The translations under genes and the position numbers were made by a program. Shown one piece after another: positions 19,425-28,225 of a stretch of 64,000 bases of DNA; position 1 is the stretch's first letter; the number at the start of each line of letters is the position of its first letter. The notes below the pieces were generated by a model. The model did no database searches. It was given only the letters and a program-made list of their open reading frames with translations, and was not told the DNA's origin. Source of the DNA: Thalassospira lucentensis MCCC 1A00383 = DSM 14000 (GTDB taxonomy: Bacteria > Pseudomonadota > Alphaproteobacteria > Rhodospirillales > Thalassospiraceae). The stretch covers positions 62,001 through 126,000 of the forward strand of contig NZ_ATWN01000006.1 in the NCBI RefSeq assembly GCF_000421265.1, read 5' to 3'.

Positions 19425-19886
19425 TTAGTTACTTTCGGCCTGCGCCGGAACAAAGGCTGTTTCCTTTGCCGTTGACAGGGCAATCTCCGGCAATACTTCC
19501 AAAATACCGCCAAGTTCCTTGATCGTGTCGGTGATGAAGCTTTCAAGATGGGCGGTATCGCGCAGGCGCAATTTCAACAGAAAGTCAAACCGCCCGGTCA
19601 TGTGATGGCATTCAAGAACCTCATCGGCCTTGATCAGTGATTTCACCAGTTTTTTATTGCCTTTGGCCGGATCGGTCCGCAACCAGACCATGGCGGTCAA
19701 TGCCCGTCCGATGGCGTGCGGATCAACCGCAATCTGATAGGATTTGATAATTCCCTGATCGCGCAATTTGCGCACGCGATCATTCACCGCAGAGACCGAC
19801 AATCCGACCCTTGTCCCAAGGACCGAATAGGATAGTGAAGCGTCTTCCTGCAAAATATCGATCAACTTGCGATCAATCGCATCCAT
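19425..19886 (-). CDS. Lrp/AsnC-family transcriptional regulator
   Basis: Regulator of 153 residues with an N-terminal winged helix-turn-helix (IDRKLIDILQEDASLSYSV, then GLSVSAVNDRVRKLRDQGII) and a C-terminal RAM ligand-binding domain (DEVLECHHMTGRFDFLLKL). Lrp-type proteins sense amino acids and often control neighbouring exporters. Here it is divergent from the three tandem EamA genes across a 356-bp spacer, so it may control them in response to an amino acid. That link is inference from position. Confidence 0.92.
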   Translation of the reverse strand: MDAIDRKLIDILQEDASLSYSVLGTRVGLSVSAVNDRVRKLRDQGIIKSYQIAVDPHAIGRALTAMVWLRTDPAKGNKKLVKSLIKADEVLECHHMTGRFDFLLKLRLRDTAHLESFITDTIKELGGILEVLPEIALSTAKETAFVPAQAESN

Positions 19887-20242
19887 TAAACTTCCCCCTG
19901 ATGCATTCCTGTCGAGTTGCTTGATCTTACACGAAAATCAGCGGCCCGAGAACATTTCACCCCAAAGCAATGCGCCAGACTGTGAAATTCGCGTGACGAT
20001 TAACCGCTATTGACTTGCGGCTTCTCGCTTTTGCCGTTGTGAAACTGCGAAGCAACATTACTCATACCAATCGCCTAACACGATAGCCTTGCCGGTTGGA
20101 AGCCCCGGGGGTAACCGATTGCGGCAAGACAGCCCCGCCGATTTGTCATACAATATTGAAAGATATATAGTTTCAATTCAATGCCCTGCCTGCCACCCGA
20201 TATCGCCCCCCCCATTTTACCCCTATAAGGGTTCTGCCCCCG
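19887..20242. other. 356-bp divergent spacer between Lrp regulator and tandem EamA genes
   Basis: No gene is supported here. The DNA next to the Lrp gene is mixed, with AT-rich patches around 20150-20175 near the EamA side that could hold a promoter. No clear dyad or riboswitch-like structure was recognised. Confidence 0.35.
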
Positions 20243-21235
20243 ATGCAGCCTTCGCCCCCGACTGCCCCGACTGAACATAATGCCCTGCGTGGTACCCTGC
20301 TTATGATTGGGTCAGCCTTTTGCATGGCGACGATGGCGGTGTTGATCCGCTATGTCACGCAAGATGTTCATCCGTTCGAAGCCGCCTTTTTCCGGAACCT
20401 TTTCGGTTTGGTTCCGATGGTGCCATGGATATTGACCCATGGGCGCACCGGGTTAAAAACCGAACGGTTTAAACTGCATTTCCTGCGCGCCGCCCTTGGC
20501 CTTGGCGCGATGCTGTGCCTGTTTTCCGCCCTTGCCATCACCCCGACGGCACAGGTGATTGCGATTAACTTTACCCTGCCGATCCTGACCACGGTATTGG
20601 CGGCCCTCATTGTACGCGAGGTCGTGCGTGCGCGCCGCTGGAGTGCGGTTGCCATCGGGTTTGTTGGCGCGATGGTCATCATCCGCCCGTTTGGACAAAG
20701 TTTCGAGACCGGCGCGATTTTGGCCCTGACAGCGACGCTGTTTATGGCGGCCGCCATGACGACGGTTAAGATGCTGTCGCGCACCGAAAGTGCCAATGCC
20801 ATTGTCACATGGATGGGGCTGATCATGACGCCGCTATCGTTCTTGCCAGCGCTTTATTACTGGCAGACACCGACACTTTGGCAGTTTGCCGTGCTGCTTT
20901 TGATGGGGGGGTTCGCCACCGCTGGACAGCAGCTTCTGGTGCGGGCCTACCGGGCGGCGGATCAGTCGTATGTGATGATTTTTGACTTCCTGCGCCTGCC
21001 GTTTGTGGCGGCAATGGCCTTTATCATGTTTGGCGAAGTGGTCGATATCTGGACATGGGCCGGGGCGGCCTTGATCATTGGATCGGCCCTTTATATCGCG
21101 CGCCGCGAGGCAGTTCTGGCCAAACAGGCCCGGATTGAGCCGCGCCTGCCGACCAGTGCGCCCGCCGACGCACAAGCCATTCCAGTGACCAGAGAGGACC
21201 GAAACATCGCGTCGGAAAGAAAACCCGATGCGTAG
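20243..21235 (+). CDS. EamA/DMT-family transporter, tandem copy 1
   Basis: Ten-TM transporter of 330 residues with two EamA repeats. Typical segments are FEAAFFRNLFGLVPMVPW, TPTAQVIAINFTLPILTTVL and, in the second half, DFLRLPFVAAMAFIMFGEV. The N-terminus carries a short Pro-rich cytoplasmic stretch and the C-terminus a charged tail. Its last 8 bp overlap the start of the next gene, so the two are translated from one message. Substrate unknown; amino acids or other small solutes are plausible given the divergent Lrp-type regulator. Confidence 0.9.
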   Translation: MQPSPPTAPTEHNALRGTLLMIGSAFCMATMAVLIRYVTQDVHPFEAAFFRNLFGLVPMVPWILTHGRTGLKTERFKLHFLRAALGLGAMLCLFSALAITPTAQVIAINFTLPILTTVLAALIVREVVRARRWSAVAIGFVGAMVIIRPFGQSFETGAILALTATLFMAAAMTTVKMLSRTESANAIVTWMGLIMTPLSFLPALYYWQTPTLWQFAVLLLMGGFATAGQQLLVRAYRAADQSYVMIFDFLRLPFVAAMAFIMFGEVVDIWTWAGAALIIGSALYIARREAVLAKQARIEPRLPTSAPADAQAIPVTREDRNIASERKPDA

Positions 21236-22172
21236 TTGGTATGCGGGCCTGCCCCCCTATTTACAGGCGACGGTCTTTGCCCTGATCGGGACGGTAATGG
21301 CGGCGATGTCATCGGTCCTTGTGCGGTTGGCGACAGCCGAAATTGATCCGTTACAGGCGGTTTTCTTTCGCAATTTCTTTGGCCTGATCATGATTGCGCC
21401 CTTTGCGCTTCGATCCGGGGTGATGCAGCTTAAAACCCATCGACTGCCGATGTTTGGCCTGCGCGCCTTATTGTCGATGGGGGCGATGAGTTTCTGGTTT
21501 TCCGCCCTTGCCTATTTACCGTTGGCCGAGGCGACGACGCTTAATTTTACCGTGCCGTTGTTTGGGACGTTTCTGGCCGCGATCTTTTTGCGTGAAACCA
21601 TTCGAAAGTATCGCATTGCCGCCCTTTTGGCCGGGTTTATCGGGGTTCTGATCATCATTCGGCCCGGCAGTGAGACCATGCAACTGGCAAGCCTTCTTCC
21701 GATTGCCGCCGCCCTTTGTATGGCGTCGGCGGGATTGACGATCAAGTCGCTGTCAAAAACCGAAAACAGCACCACCATTGTGCTTTATATGATGCTTTTG
21801 ATGACGCCAATGACCTTGATCCCAGCCCTTTTTGTCTGGCAAACGCCGGACTTGCCAACGCTTGGCCTTTTGGTCGGGGTCGCGGTTTTTGCCAACATCA
21901 CACAGATTTGCAACACCAATGCGTTCCGGCTTTATGATTACAGCTTTGTGGTCGGGTTTAACTATCTGCGATTGCCGATTGTCGTTGGCATTGCCTTTGT
22001 CCTGTTTGGCGAAGTGCCGGAAATCTGGCTGTTGCCCGGTGCGGGGCTGATTATCGGATCGGCGTTGTTCATTGCACGCCGTGAAGCCAAACTTGCCAAA
22101 GAAGCCAACCGCATCAACCGCGGCCCGACGGCCGCCACCAGCGACATCGAACCGCCGTCAAAACGCCGATAA
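21228..22172 (+). CDS. EamA/DMT-family transporter, tandem copy 2
   Basis: Ten-TM transporter of 314 residues, paralogous to the genes on either side. It keeps the same blocks: DPLQAVFFRNFFGLIMIAP, LPLAEATTLNFTVPLFGTF and NYLRLPIVVGIAFVLFGEV. The start codon overlaps the previous coding sequence by 8 bp, which suggests coupled translation. Copies 2 and 3 resemble each other more than either resembles copy 1 (both have PLAEATTLNFTVPLFGT), so the most recent duplication probably produced these two. Confidence 0.9.
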   Translation: MRSWYAGLPPYLQATVFALIGTVMAAMSSVLVRLATAEIDPLQAVFFRNFFGLIMIAPFALRSGVMQLKTHRLPMFGLRALLSMGAMSFWFSALAYLPLAEATTLNFTVPLFGTFLAAIFLRETIRKYRIAALLAGFIGVLIIIRPGSETMQLASLLPIAAALCMASAGLTIKSLSKTENSTTIVLYMMLLMTPMTLIPALFVWQTPDLPTLGLLVGVAVFANITQICNTNAFRLYDYSFVVGFNYLRLPIVVGIAFVLFGEVPEIWLLPGAGLIIGSALFIARREAKLAKEANRINRGPTAATSDIEPPSKRR

Positions 22173-22201
22173 ACCCGCGCAGAACGTCAGGATCGCCAAA
22201 A

Positions 22202-23155
22202 ATGAAAGCATGGTTTGACCGCCAGCCCAACACGGTAAAGGCCAGCTTTTATGCCCTGTGTGCGGCCATCCTTGCGGCGTGCTTTACGCTGACCATCCGG
22301 TTTGCCACGGCGGAAATTCATCCGTATCAGGCGGTGTTTTTACGGTTCTTTTTCGGTGTCATCCTGATTGCGCCGATGGTGCTGCGCAAAGGATTGGCCG
22401 AACTTAAAACCACGCGCCTGCCGTTGTTTGGGGTGCGCGGGGTGTTGTCGGCTGCGGAAATGTGCCTGTGGTTCATGGCGGTTTTGTATTTGCCACTGGC
22501 CGAGGCCACCACGCTTAACTTCACTGTGCCGCTGTTTGGCACCATACTGGCCGCCGTTGCCTTACGCGAAACGGTGCGCGCCCATCGCTGGATCGCGGTT
22601 GTGGTCGGGTTTGTCGGGGTTGGATTGATTATCCAGCCGGGATCAGATGCGATGCACCCGGCAAGTATCCTTCCGATTGCGGCTGCCCTCTGCATGGCCT
22701 GTGCGGGCATGATCACCAAACGGCTGGTGGCAACCGAAAGCACCACGTCGCTTTTGTTTTATCTGATGATCATCACCACCCCGGTGTCGCTGATCCCGGC
22801 CCTGTTTGTCTGGCAGACACCGAGCCTTGAGGCCTTGGGCCTGATGGCGGTTGCGGCATTGATGATGAATGTCATGCAGATGTGTAATATTCAGGCGCTG
22901 AGGTTGGCCGATTACAGTTTCTTTGTCGGGTTTTCCTATTTACGCCTGCCGATCATCGCCATTCTGGCATTGGTCCTGTTTGGCGAAGTGCCCGATATCT
23001 GGATTTTGCCCGGTGGGGCGATGATTGTCGGGGCGGCGATTTATGTCGCCGTTCGGGAACGCAAGCTAGCCGCAACCAGTGCCCAAGCAACACAAATCCC
23101 GGCACAAGACCCGCAAGCCGCGACCATCACTGGCGAACAAACCAAAGGCCTTTGA
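22202..23155 (+). CDS. EamA/DMT-family transporter, tandem copy 3
   Basis: Ten-TM transporter of 317 residues, third of the tandem set, 29 bp after copy 2 and preceded by AGGA. Blocks shared with copy 2 include PLAEATTLNFTVPLFGT, IIQPGSDAMHPASILPIAAALCM and a FSYLRLPIIAILALVLFGEV helix. The three genes could make homo- or hetero-oligomeric pumps or have split substrate ranges. The intergenic DNA before the SDR gene (23156-23269) is AT-rich, so the cluster probably ends here. Confidence 0.9.
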   Translation: MKAWFDRQPNTVKASFYALCAAILAACFTLTIRFATAEIHPYQAVFLRFFFGVILIAPMVLRKGLAELKTTRLPLFGVRGVLSAAEMCLWFMAVLYLPLAEATTLNFTVPLFGTILAAVALRETVRAHRWIAVVVGFVGVGLIIQPGSDAMHPASILPIAAALCMACAGMITKRLVATESTTSLLFYLMIITTPVSLIPALFVWQTPSLEALGLMAVAALMMNVMQMCNIQALRLADYSFFVGFSYLRLPIIAILALVLFGEVPDIWILPGGAMIVGAAIYVAVRERKLAATSAQATQIPAQDPQAATITGEQTKGL

Positions 23156-23269
23156 TGCCATTGCCCCGTGTTTTGCCCCTACTTGCAATAGCCCTTGCCC
23201 GGTAAAGATATAATTTGGTATAGAAATACCAATTAAAAGATTTCTGAGGAAAAAGGGAGGCTTCACGTC

Positions 23270-24031
23270 ATGCAGGTCAAGGGATCGATTGCCATTGTCA
23301 CCGGGGCGGCGTCCGGGCTTGGTGCGGCCACCGCCGAGGTTTTGGCCAATGCCGGTGCGAAGATCGTTGCATTTGACCTTAATGAAGATGGGGCCAAAGC
23401 CACGGCAGACAAGCTTGGTGGGGTTGGTTTTGGTGTTGATGTTTCGAACGGTGACAGTGTTGAAACCGCGATCAAGGCCGTGGTCGAGACTGTTGGCATC
23501 CCGTCAATTCTGGTCAATTGCGCGGGGATTGTGCACGGTGAACGTATTGTCGGGCGTGACGGACCAGCCGACCTTGCGGCGTTTTCAAAGGTGATCACGG
23601 TCAATCTGATTGGCACATTTAACATGATGCGGGTCACCGCTGATGCCATGAGCCGCAATGAACCATCCGATACGGGCGAGCGCGGGGTGATTATCAACAC
23701 CGCGTCCATCGCCGCATTCGAAGGACAGATTGGACAGGCCGCCTATGCAGCATCCAAGGGCGGTGTGTCTTCTCTTACATTGCCAGCAGCGCGTGAATTA
23801 TCCCGCCATGGGGTCCGGGTCGTGGCGATTGCGCCGGGCCTGTTTGGTACCCCTATGCTGATGGGATTGCCGGGTGAGGTTCAGGAAAGCTTGGCGGCCA
23901 ATACACCATTCCCCAAACGGCTGGGCGATCCAAACGAATATGGCCGGTTGGCGTTGCATATCTGTGAAAATCAGATGATCAATGGCGAAACCATCCGTAT
24001 CGACGGCGCGGTCCGGCTGGAACCGAAATAG
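23270..24031 (+). CDS. SDR-family 3-hydroxyacyl-CoA dehydrogenase (HSD17B10-like)
   Basis: NAD-dependent short-chain dehydrogenase of 253 residues. The cofactor fold starts with TGAASGLGAATAEVL, Asp at the end of strand 2 (IVAFDLNEDG) indicates NAD, and the catalytic Ser/Tyr/Lys are in NTASIAAFEGQ and AAYAASKGG. The long match to human HSD17B10-type enzymes (PFPKRLGDPNEYGRLALHICENQMINGETIRIDGA) supports action on 2-methyl-3-hydroxybutyryl-CoA or similar in isoleucine/fatty-acid breakdown. RBS GGGAGG lies 9 nt before the ATG. It is a single-gene unit with its own terminator. Confidence 0.9.
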   Translation: MQVKGSIAIVTGAASGLGAATAEVLANAGAKIVAFDLNEDGAKATADKLGGVGFGVDVSNGDSVETAIKAVVETVGIPSILVNCAGIVHGERIVGRDGPADLAAFSKVITVNLIGTFNMMRVTADAMSRNEPSDTGERGVIINTASIAAFEGQIGQAAYAASKGGVSSLTLPAARELSRHGVRVVAIAPGLFGTPMLMGLPGEVQESLAANTPFPKRLGDPNEYGRLALHICENQMINGETIRIDGAVRLEPK

Positions 24032-24067
24032 TCCCGCACGGTTCCACCCTACATGACCGCAGCCAGA

Positions 24068-24106
24068 ACACCCTGCCGATCCCACACCGGCAGGGTGTTT
24101 TTTTTT
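24068..24106 (+). terminator. intrinsic terminator after the SDR gene
   Basis: Perfect 11-bp stem ACACCCTGCCG (24068-24078) and CGGCAGGGTGT (24088-24098) with a 9-nt loop and a run of nine T residues (24098-24106). Confidence 0.93.
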
Positions 24107-24147
24107 GTGAAAGACGATGATGTTAAAGCATGTTGATCTGGCAATAG

Positions 24148-24167
24148 ATTCCCGCCTTCGCGGGAAT
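24148..24167. repeat. REP-like palindromic repeat
   Basis: ATTCCCGC-CTTC-GCGGGAAT is a perfect 8-bp inverted repeat followed by GACGA. This hairpin (ATTCCCGC...GCGGGAATGACG) belongs to a class of short repeats dispersed in intergenic DNA of many proteobacteria. Only one copy was noticed in this window. It lies between the SDR terminator and the 3' end of phhB. Confidence 0.6.
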
Positions 24168-24219
24168 GACGATCAGGGGAAGATGGGGCCCCCCCTGCCC
24201 GTCGCGTGCGCGCACGCCG

Positions 24220-24510
24220 TTATTTATCAACAACCGTATTGCAGAAGGTCGCAAGGTCAATGTCCTTGGCCGTCACGCCCCCGGCATCATGGGTGGTCAG
24301 AGTGACGCCGACTTTGTTGTAGACATTGAACCATTCGGGATGGTGATCCATTTTGTCGGCCATGATCGCCACACGGGTCATGAACCCGAAGGCGGAATTG
24401 AAATCGCCAAACATGTAAACGCGGCCAATCGACAGGCCGTCTTCGGCAAGATCCCAGCCCGGAAGGTTGGTCAGGGCGGTCTGGATTGCTGCTTTGTCGA
24501 GTTTGCTCAT
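24220..24510 (-). CDS. phhB: pterin-4a-carbinolamine dehydratase
   Basis: Recycles the oxidised pterin cofactor of aromatic hydroxylases. At 96 residues it is the normal family length. The active-site motif is complete: [23 protein letters not shown], with the HH, and the later His of TTHDAGG. RBS AAGGAG is 8 nt from the ATG. It is the last of three minus-strand genes (GST, UDG-like, PhhB); no phenylalanine hydroxylase lies in the window, so its partner is elsewhere or it acts in another pterin pathway. Confidence 0.95.
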   Translation of the reverse strand: MSKLDKAAIQTALTNLPGWDLAEDGLSIGRVYMFGDFNSAFGFMTRVAIMADKMDHHPEWFNVYNKVGVTLTTHDAGGVTAKDIDLATFCNTVVDK

Positions 24511-24559
24511 GTGTTTTGCTCCTTGTTTTTTATCGCGTCATTGAACCACAAAAGCGCGA

Positions 24560-25198
24560 TTAACCCAACAGGGCCTGTACCTTGGCGCGCAGGACCGGCA
24601 AAAGATCGGTTTCAAACCACGGGTTCTTTTTCATCCATGCGGTGTTGCGCCAGCTTGGATGGGGCATGGGCAAAATACCCTCGGGCAGATAATCGGCAAA
24701 CTGATGCACGGTCTGGGTCATGGTTTTGGCCCGGCGTTTGCCAAGATAGTAACTTTGCGCATATTGCCCGATCAGAAGGGTTAATCCAATGTTGGGTAAA
24801 TGCCCCAGCAGAGCATCATGCCACGTCGGGGCACATTCCGGGCGGGGCGGCAAATCGCCACCGCGCGCCATGCGGCCGGGATAACAAAACCCCATTGGCA
24901 TGATGGCAAGTTTGGCCGGGTCATAGAAATCATCAACCGGCAGCCCCAGCCAGTCGCGCAATCGATCCCCCGACGCATCATTCCATGGCAGGCCGGTTTC
25001 ATGCACCTTTGTCCCCGGCGCCTGCCCGATCACCAGAATGCGGGCCGATTTTGCCATGCGGACAACCGGGCGCGGCCCCAATGGCAAGCTGTCGGCGCAA
25101 ATCGCACAGGCCCGCACATCAGCCAGCAGGGCATCAAGGGCCACGTCCCCGCCGGGCGGGTCAATTTCAGGCAGTTTTCCGGGTTTTAGTCCGGGCAT
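24560..25198 (-). CDS. uracil-DNA-glycosylase superfamily protein
   Basis: Protein of 212 residues from the UDG fold group (COG1573-like). Visible motifs: CAICADSLPLGPRPV near the N-terminus, the glycosylase loop GQAPGTKVHETGLPWNDASGD (motif A), and HPSWRNTAWMKKNPWF as the C-terminal HPS motif. The CAIC pair resembles part of an Fe-S site, but the four cysteines of family-4 enzymes are not all obvious, so a true repair activity is not proven. Its ATG lies 3 nt after the GST stop and its ribosome site is inside the end of the GST gene, so the two are coupled. Confidence 0.82.
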   Translation of the reverse strand: MPGLKPGKLPEIDPPGGDVALDALLADVRACAICADSLPLGPRPVVRMAKSARILVIGQAPGTKVHETGLPWNDASGDRLRDWLGLPVDDFYDPAKLAIMPMGFCYPGRMARGGDLPPRPECAPTWHDALLGHLPNIGLTLLIGQYAQSYYLGKRRAKTMTQTVHQFADYLPEGILPMPHPSWRNTAWMKKNPWFETDLLPVLRAKVQALLG

Positions 25199-25201
25199 GG
25201 G

Positions 25202-25861
25202 TTATTTTACCTCGGAATCCTCGATGATCCATTCTTCGACCGTCGCATCATTGTACCATGCCGTCATATCAGGCAGGGCAAGGATGGTTTCCATATAGGC
25301 ATTGCCCACCGGATCGAGCGTCACGCCATAGGTTTTAAACCGGGTGACCACCGGCGCATACATGGCATCGGCAATGGAAAAGTGGCCAAACAGGAAGTCC
25401 CCGCCCTGCCCATATTGGGTGCGGCAGGTTTTAAAAATCTCGCCAATGCGGGCGATGTCGGCATCGACACCGGGACCGCGCCCCAGACCGGGCAATGATT
25501 TACGGCAGTTCATCGGCATGTGGCTGCGCAACGGGCCAAAGCCGCCATGCATTTCAAGCGATACGGCGCGCGCAATCGCACGGATATCCATATCAAGCGG
25601 CCAAAGCAGGGTATCGGGCTGGGTATCGGCGATATATTCAAGAATCGCCATGGCTTCCCAGATGGTTTTGCGCCCATCGAAAAAGGCCGGGACCTTGGCG
25701 GTTGGCGAAAACACCGGCGCCTGTGCGGCGAAGGCATCGCTGCGCAATTGAACGAGTTTTTCCTCAAATTCGACACCGGCAACTTTGAGCCCCAGCCAAG
25801 CCCGCAGCGACCAGGACGAATAATTTTTATTGCCGATATAAAGGACGGGAAGCGTTTCCAT
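25202..25861 (-). CDS. glutathione S-transferase family protein
   Basis: Cytosolic GST of 219 residues from the start at 25861 (METLPVLYIGNKNYSSWSL); a longer upstream reading adds a non-conserved leader. The N-terminal thioredoxin fold has the catalytic-type Ser in NYSSWSLRAWL, and a C-terminal all-helical domain follows (AVSLEMHGGFGPLRSHMPM). The NKNYSSWSLRAW start is typical of a bacterial GST subgroup near YfcF/zeta-like enzymes. It is first in the operon with the UDG-like gene and phhB. Substrate unknown. Confidence 0.88.
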   Translation of the reverse strand: METLPVLYIGNKNYSSWSLRAWLGLKVAGVEFEEKLVQLRSDAFAAQAPVFSPTAKVPAFFDGRKTIWEAMAILEYIADTQPDTLLWPLDMDIRAIARAVSLEMHGGFGPLRSHMPMNCRKSLPGLGRGPGVDADIARIGEIFKTCRTQYGQGGDFLFGHFSIADAMYAPVVTRFKTYGVTLDPVGNAYMETILALPDMTAWYNDATVEEWIIEDSEVK

Positions 25862-26106
25862 GGCGGAGCCTTTTGACCAATGGGGTTGCGATACAGCGTT
25901 ACTATCTTTGCTTTGCAAAGCCGGTTCAAGCACCCATGCGGGGAATTCTTTTCCCCAATTGCCCAAAGGCCATGGCAGCCGTAAGATCACGGAATATATC
26001 TTGCACTTGGCATCTTACGATGGAAGGCGGGCGGCATCACCGCCGCATATAACGCCCTTGAGCATAAGTAACGCCAGAACCACGTCACCAGCAGGGAAGT
26101 CATACA

Positions 26107-27507
26107 TTGTACGACCACATTATCGCACTTGATACATCCGCAAACCCGATCACCATCACCCCGATTGCCGAAGGCGATTTTACCGCGTGGCTTGCCGATC
26201 AGCCAGCCAATACCAAGGCATGGATTGCCGCCAACGGCTATGAGGCAAAGCGCGGGACGCATCTGGCGTTGCCGGCAAACGGCGGCGGGCTTGGCACCGT
26301 TTTGGTCGGTTACCTTGATGATGCCAAAGCCCTTTGGGACTTTGCCGCACTGCCCATGGCCCTGCCCGAGGGGACCTATGCGTTTGAGGATGGTTTTGCG
26401 AAAAATGCCGAGCTTTATGAAAAGGCTGCCCTTGGTATCTACCTTGGGGGGTATCGGTTTGACCGGTATCGCAAGGATGATGGCAAAAAGGACAAACGTG
26501 CGAAAATCGCCCTGCATGACATCACTGCGACCAAACGGGCCGAGAATGTTGCACGTGGCATCGGACTGGCGCGTGATTTGATCAACATCCCGGCCAATGA
26601 CATGGGCCCGGCCGAACTTGAAGCCGCAGCAAAGCATCTTGGCGCGGAATTTGGGGCCAAGGTCAGCGCGATTGTGGGTGAAGAGTTGCTCAAGCAAAAC
26701 TTCCCGGCCATTCATACGGTCGGGCATGGCAGTGACCGCGAACCGCGCCTGATTGATTTGCATTGGGGCGATCAAGACGCACCAAAAATCACGCTGGTCG
26801 GCAAGGGGGTGTGTTTTGATACCGGCGGCTATGACCTCAAGCCATCAAGCAACATGTTGCTGATGAAAAAGGACATGGGCGGTTCGGCACAGGTTCTGGG
26901 GCTGGCGCGCATGATTATGGCCGCAAACTTGCCGGTCCGGTTGCGTGTGCTGATCCCCGCGGTTGAGAACATGGTGTCGGGCCGGGCCTATCGCCCAAGT
27001 GACATTTTGCAAACCCGTAAGGGCATCACGGTTGAAGTTGGCAATACCGATGCCGAGGGGCGGCTTGTCCTGTCTGATGCGCTGACTGAGGCCGCATCGG
27101 AAGACCCCGACATGCTGCTTGATTTCGCCACCCTGACCGGGGCGGCACGTGTGGCGCTTGGCCTTGGTTTGCCGGCGCTGTTTTCCAATGATGATGATCT
27201 GGCCAATGGGTTGATGGAAAATGGGCTGGCCCTGCATGATCCGATGTGGCGGTTGCCATTATGGGATGAGTACCGTCCGATGCTTGATAGCAAGGCGGCC
27301 GACATGAACAACATTTCCGGCAGCCCGTTTGGCGGTGCGATCATTGCCGGTCTGTTTTTGGATCGGTTTGCCGATGGGGCAAAAAGCTGGGCGCATATTG
27401 ATTTGATGGCCTGGAACCCGACCGACCGACCGGGTCGCCCAACCGGTGGCGAAGCGCAGGGAATTCGGGCTGCCTTCAAGCTGATCGAGGATCGTTTCGG
27501 TAAGTAA
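26107..27507 (+). CDS. leucyl aminopeptidase family protein (peptidase M17)
   Basis: Two-metal aminopeptidase of 466 residues. The metal and catalytic motifs are intact: GKGVCFDTGGYDLKPSSNM (Lys and Asp ligands), KKDMGGSAQVLG, and NTDAEGRLVLSDAL, the M17 signature. The start is a TTG at 26107 with GGGAAG 7 nt upstream; no in-frame ATG closer to the conserved part is better. The N-terminal domain is shorter than that of E. coli PepA and lacks its DNA-binding signature features as far as can be judged. A general peptide-recycling role is likely. Confidence 0.93.
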   Translation: MYDHIIALDTSANPITITPIAEGDFTAWLADQPANTKAWIAANGYEAKRGTHLALPANGGGLGTVLVGYLDDAKALWDFAALPMALPEGTYAFEDGFAKNAELYEKAALGIYLGGYRFDRYRKDDGKKDKRAKIALHDITATKRAENVARGIGLARDLINIPANDMGPAELEAAAKHLGAEFGAKVSAIVGEELLKQNFPAIHTVGHGSDREPRLIDLHWGDQDAPKITLVGKGVCFDTGGYDLKPSSNMLLMKKDMGGSAQVLGLARMIMAANLPVRLRVLIPAVENMVSGRAYRPSDILQTRKGITVEVGNTDAEGRLVLSDALTEAASEDPDMLLDFATLTGAARVALGLGLPALFSNDDDLANGLMENGLALHDPMWRLPLWDEYRPMLDSKAADMNNISGSPFGGAIIAGLFLDRFADGAKSWAHIDLMAWNPTDRPGRPTGGEAQGIRAAFKLIEDRFGK

Positions 27508-27517
27508 ACTAAACCCA

Positions 27518-27784
27518 AGAGCCTTTTCCCTCTGGGCTTGATCGATTTTGTTCGTGCTTGGCGAAGTGTTTGGCAAGGCACAGCGCGCAGAACGATGCGG
27601 CGCATCGTTCAAGCGGTGTAACGATGCGAAACATCGCCAAACACGAACCCTTCGGGCCGGGACCTTCTTCTGCCCCGCAGCGTCAATGGTCTTGACCGTA
27701 GCACCGCTACGCTCTGCGATCATTTCCTTGCCGGACAGTAGAAGGCCTCCGGCAAAACGTTTCAACCCAGAGGGAAAAGGCTCT
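27518..27784. repeat. 267-bp imperfect palindromic element
   Basis: Bounded by a perfect 19-bp inverted repeat: AGAGCCTTTTCCCTCTGGG at 27518-27536 and its complement at 27766-27784. Inside are nested pairs: GTTCGTGCTTGGCG near 27550 with CGCCAAACACGAAC near 27636 (one mismatch), and AACGATGCG-G-CGCATCGTT (27591-27609). No ORF in it looks like a known protein. It sits between the M17 peptidase and the MarR gene and resembles a dispersed repeat or MITE; no flanking target duplication is obvious. Confidence 0.6.
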
Positions 27785-27877
27785 GGATTGTACATTTCCC
27801 AATTAGACCTTTGACATCTACGCAGGGGTCAGGTAGACAGATTACGTATTCGTAACAAATAATTGTTGGGCACAAGC

Positions 27878-28225
27878 ATGTCGATCGAGATCAAACCGTC
27901 CAAGGCCCTCGACCTTTGGCGTATCGCGATTGTAGAAAGTGTGCGTCGGGATTCCCCCGATTTATCTGCTCGGCAAATGGCTTTGTTATTGAATGTTTAC
28001 CTGACCCCGGCGCCGCATACCGTGCGTGGATTGTCAGATGCGCTTAACATCTCCAAACCGGCCATCACCCGTGCCCTTGACCGCCTGAGTTCGCTTGGCA
28101 TGGTCAAACGCAAGGTCGATGAAGACGACCGTCGTTCGGTCCTGATCCAGCGGACGGTTAAAGGGTCTGTTTTCCTGCGCGAGTTTGGCGATATTATCGT
28201 CGCGGCAGGCAAAGAAACCGATTAA
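27878..28225 (+). CDS. MarR-family transcriptional regulator
   Basis: Winged-helix regulator of 115 residues from the ATG at 27878; a TTG 15 nt earlier is less likely. The helix-turn-helix is TVRGLSDALNISKPAITRALDRLSSLG and the wing is KRKVDEDDRRSVLIQRTVKG, both classic for MarR. It is short because the N-terminal dimer helix is reduced. It stands alone, without a divergent target gene, so its regulon is not evident. The palindromic element lies directly upstream, but no clear MarR-type dyad was identified near the start. Confidence 0.88.
   Translation: MSIEIKPSKALDLWRIAIVESVRRDSPDLSARQMALLLNVYLTPAPHTVRGLSDALNISKPAITRALDRLSSLGMVKRKVDEDDRRSVLIQRTVKGSVFLREFGDIIVAAGKETD

Noticed and set aside
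27542-27795. Minus-strand ORF reading through the 267-bp palindromic element
   Set aside because: Its coding is explained by the palindromic repeat, its product matches no known fold, and the start lies outside any ribosome-site context.
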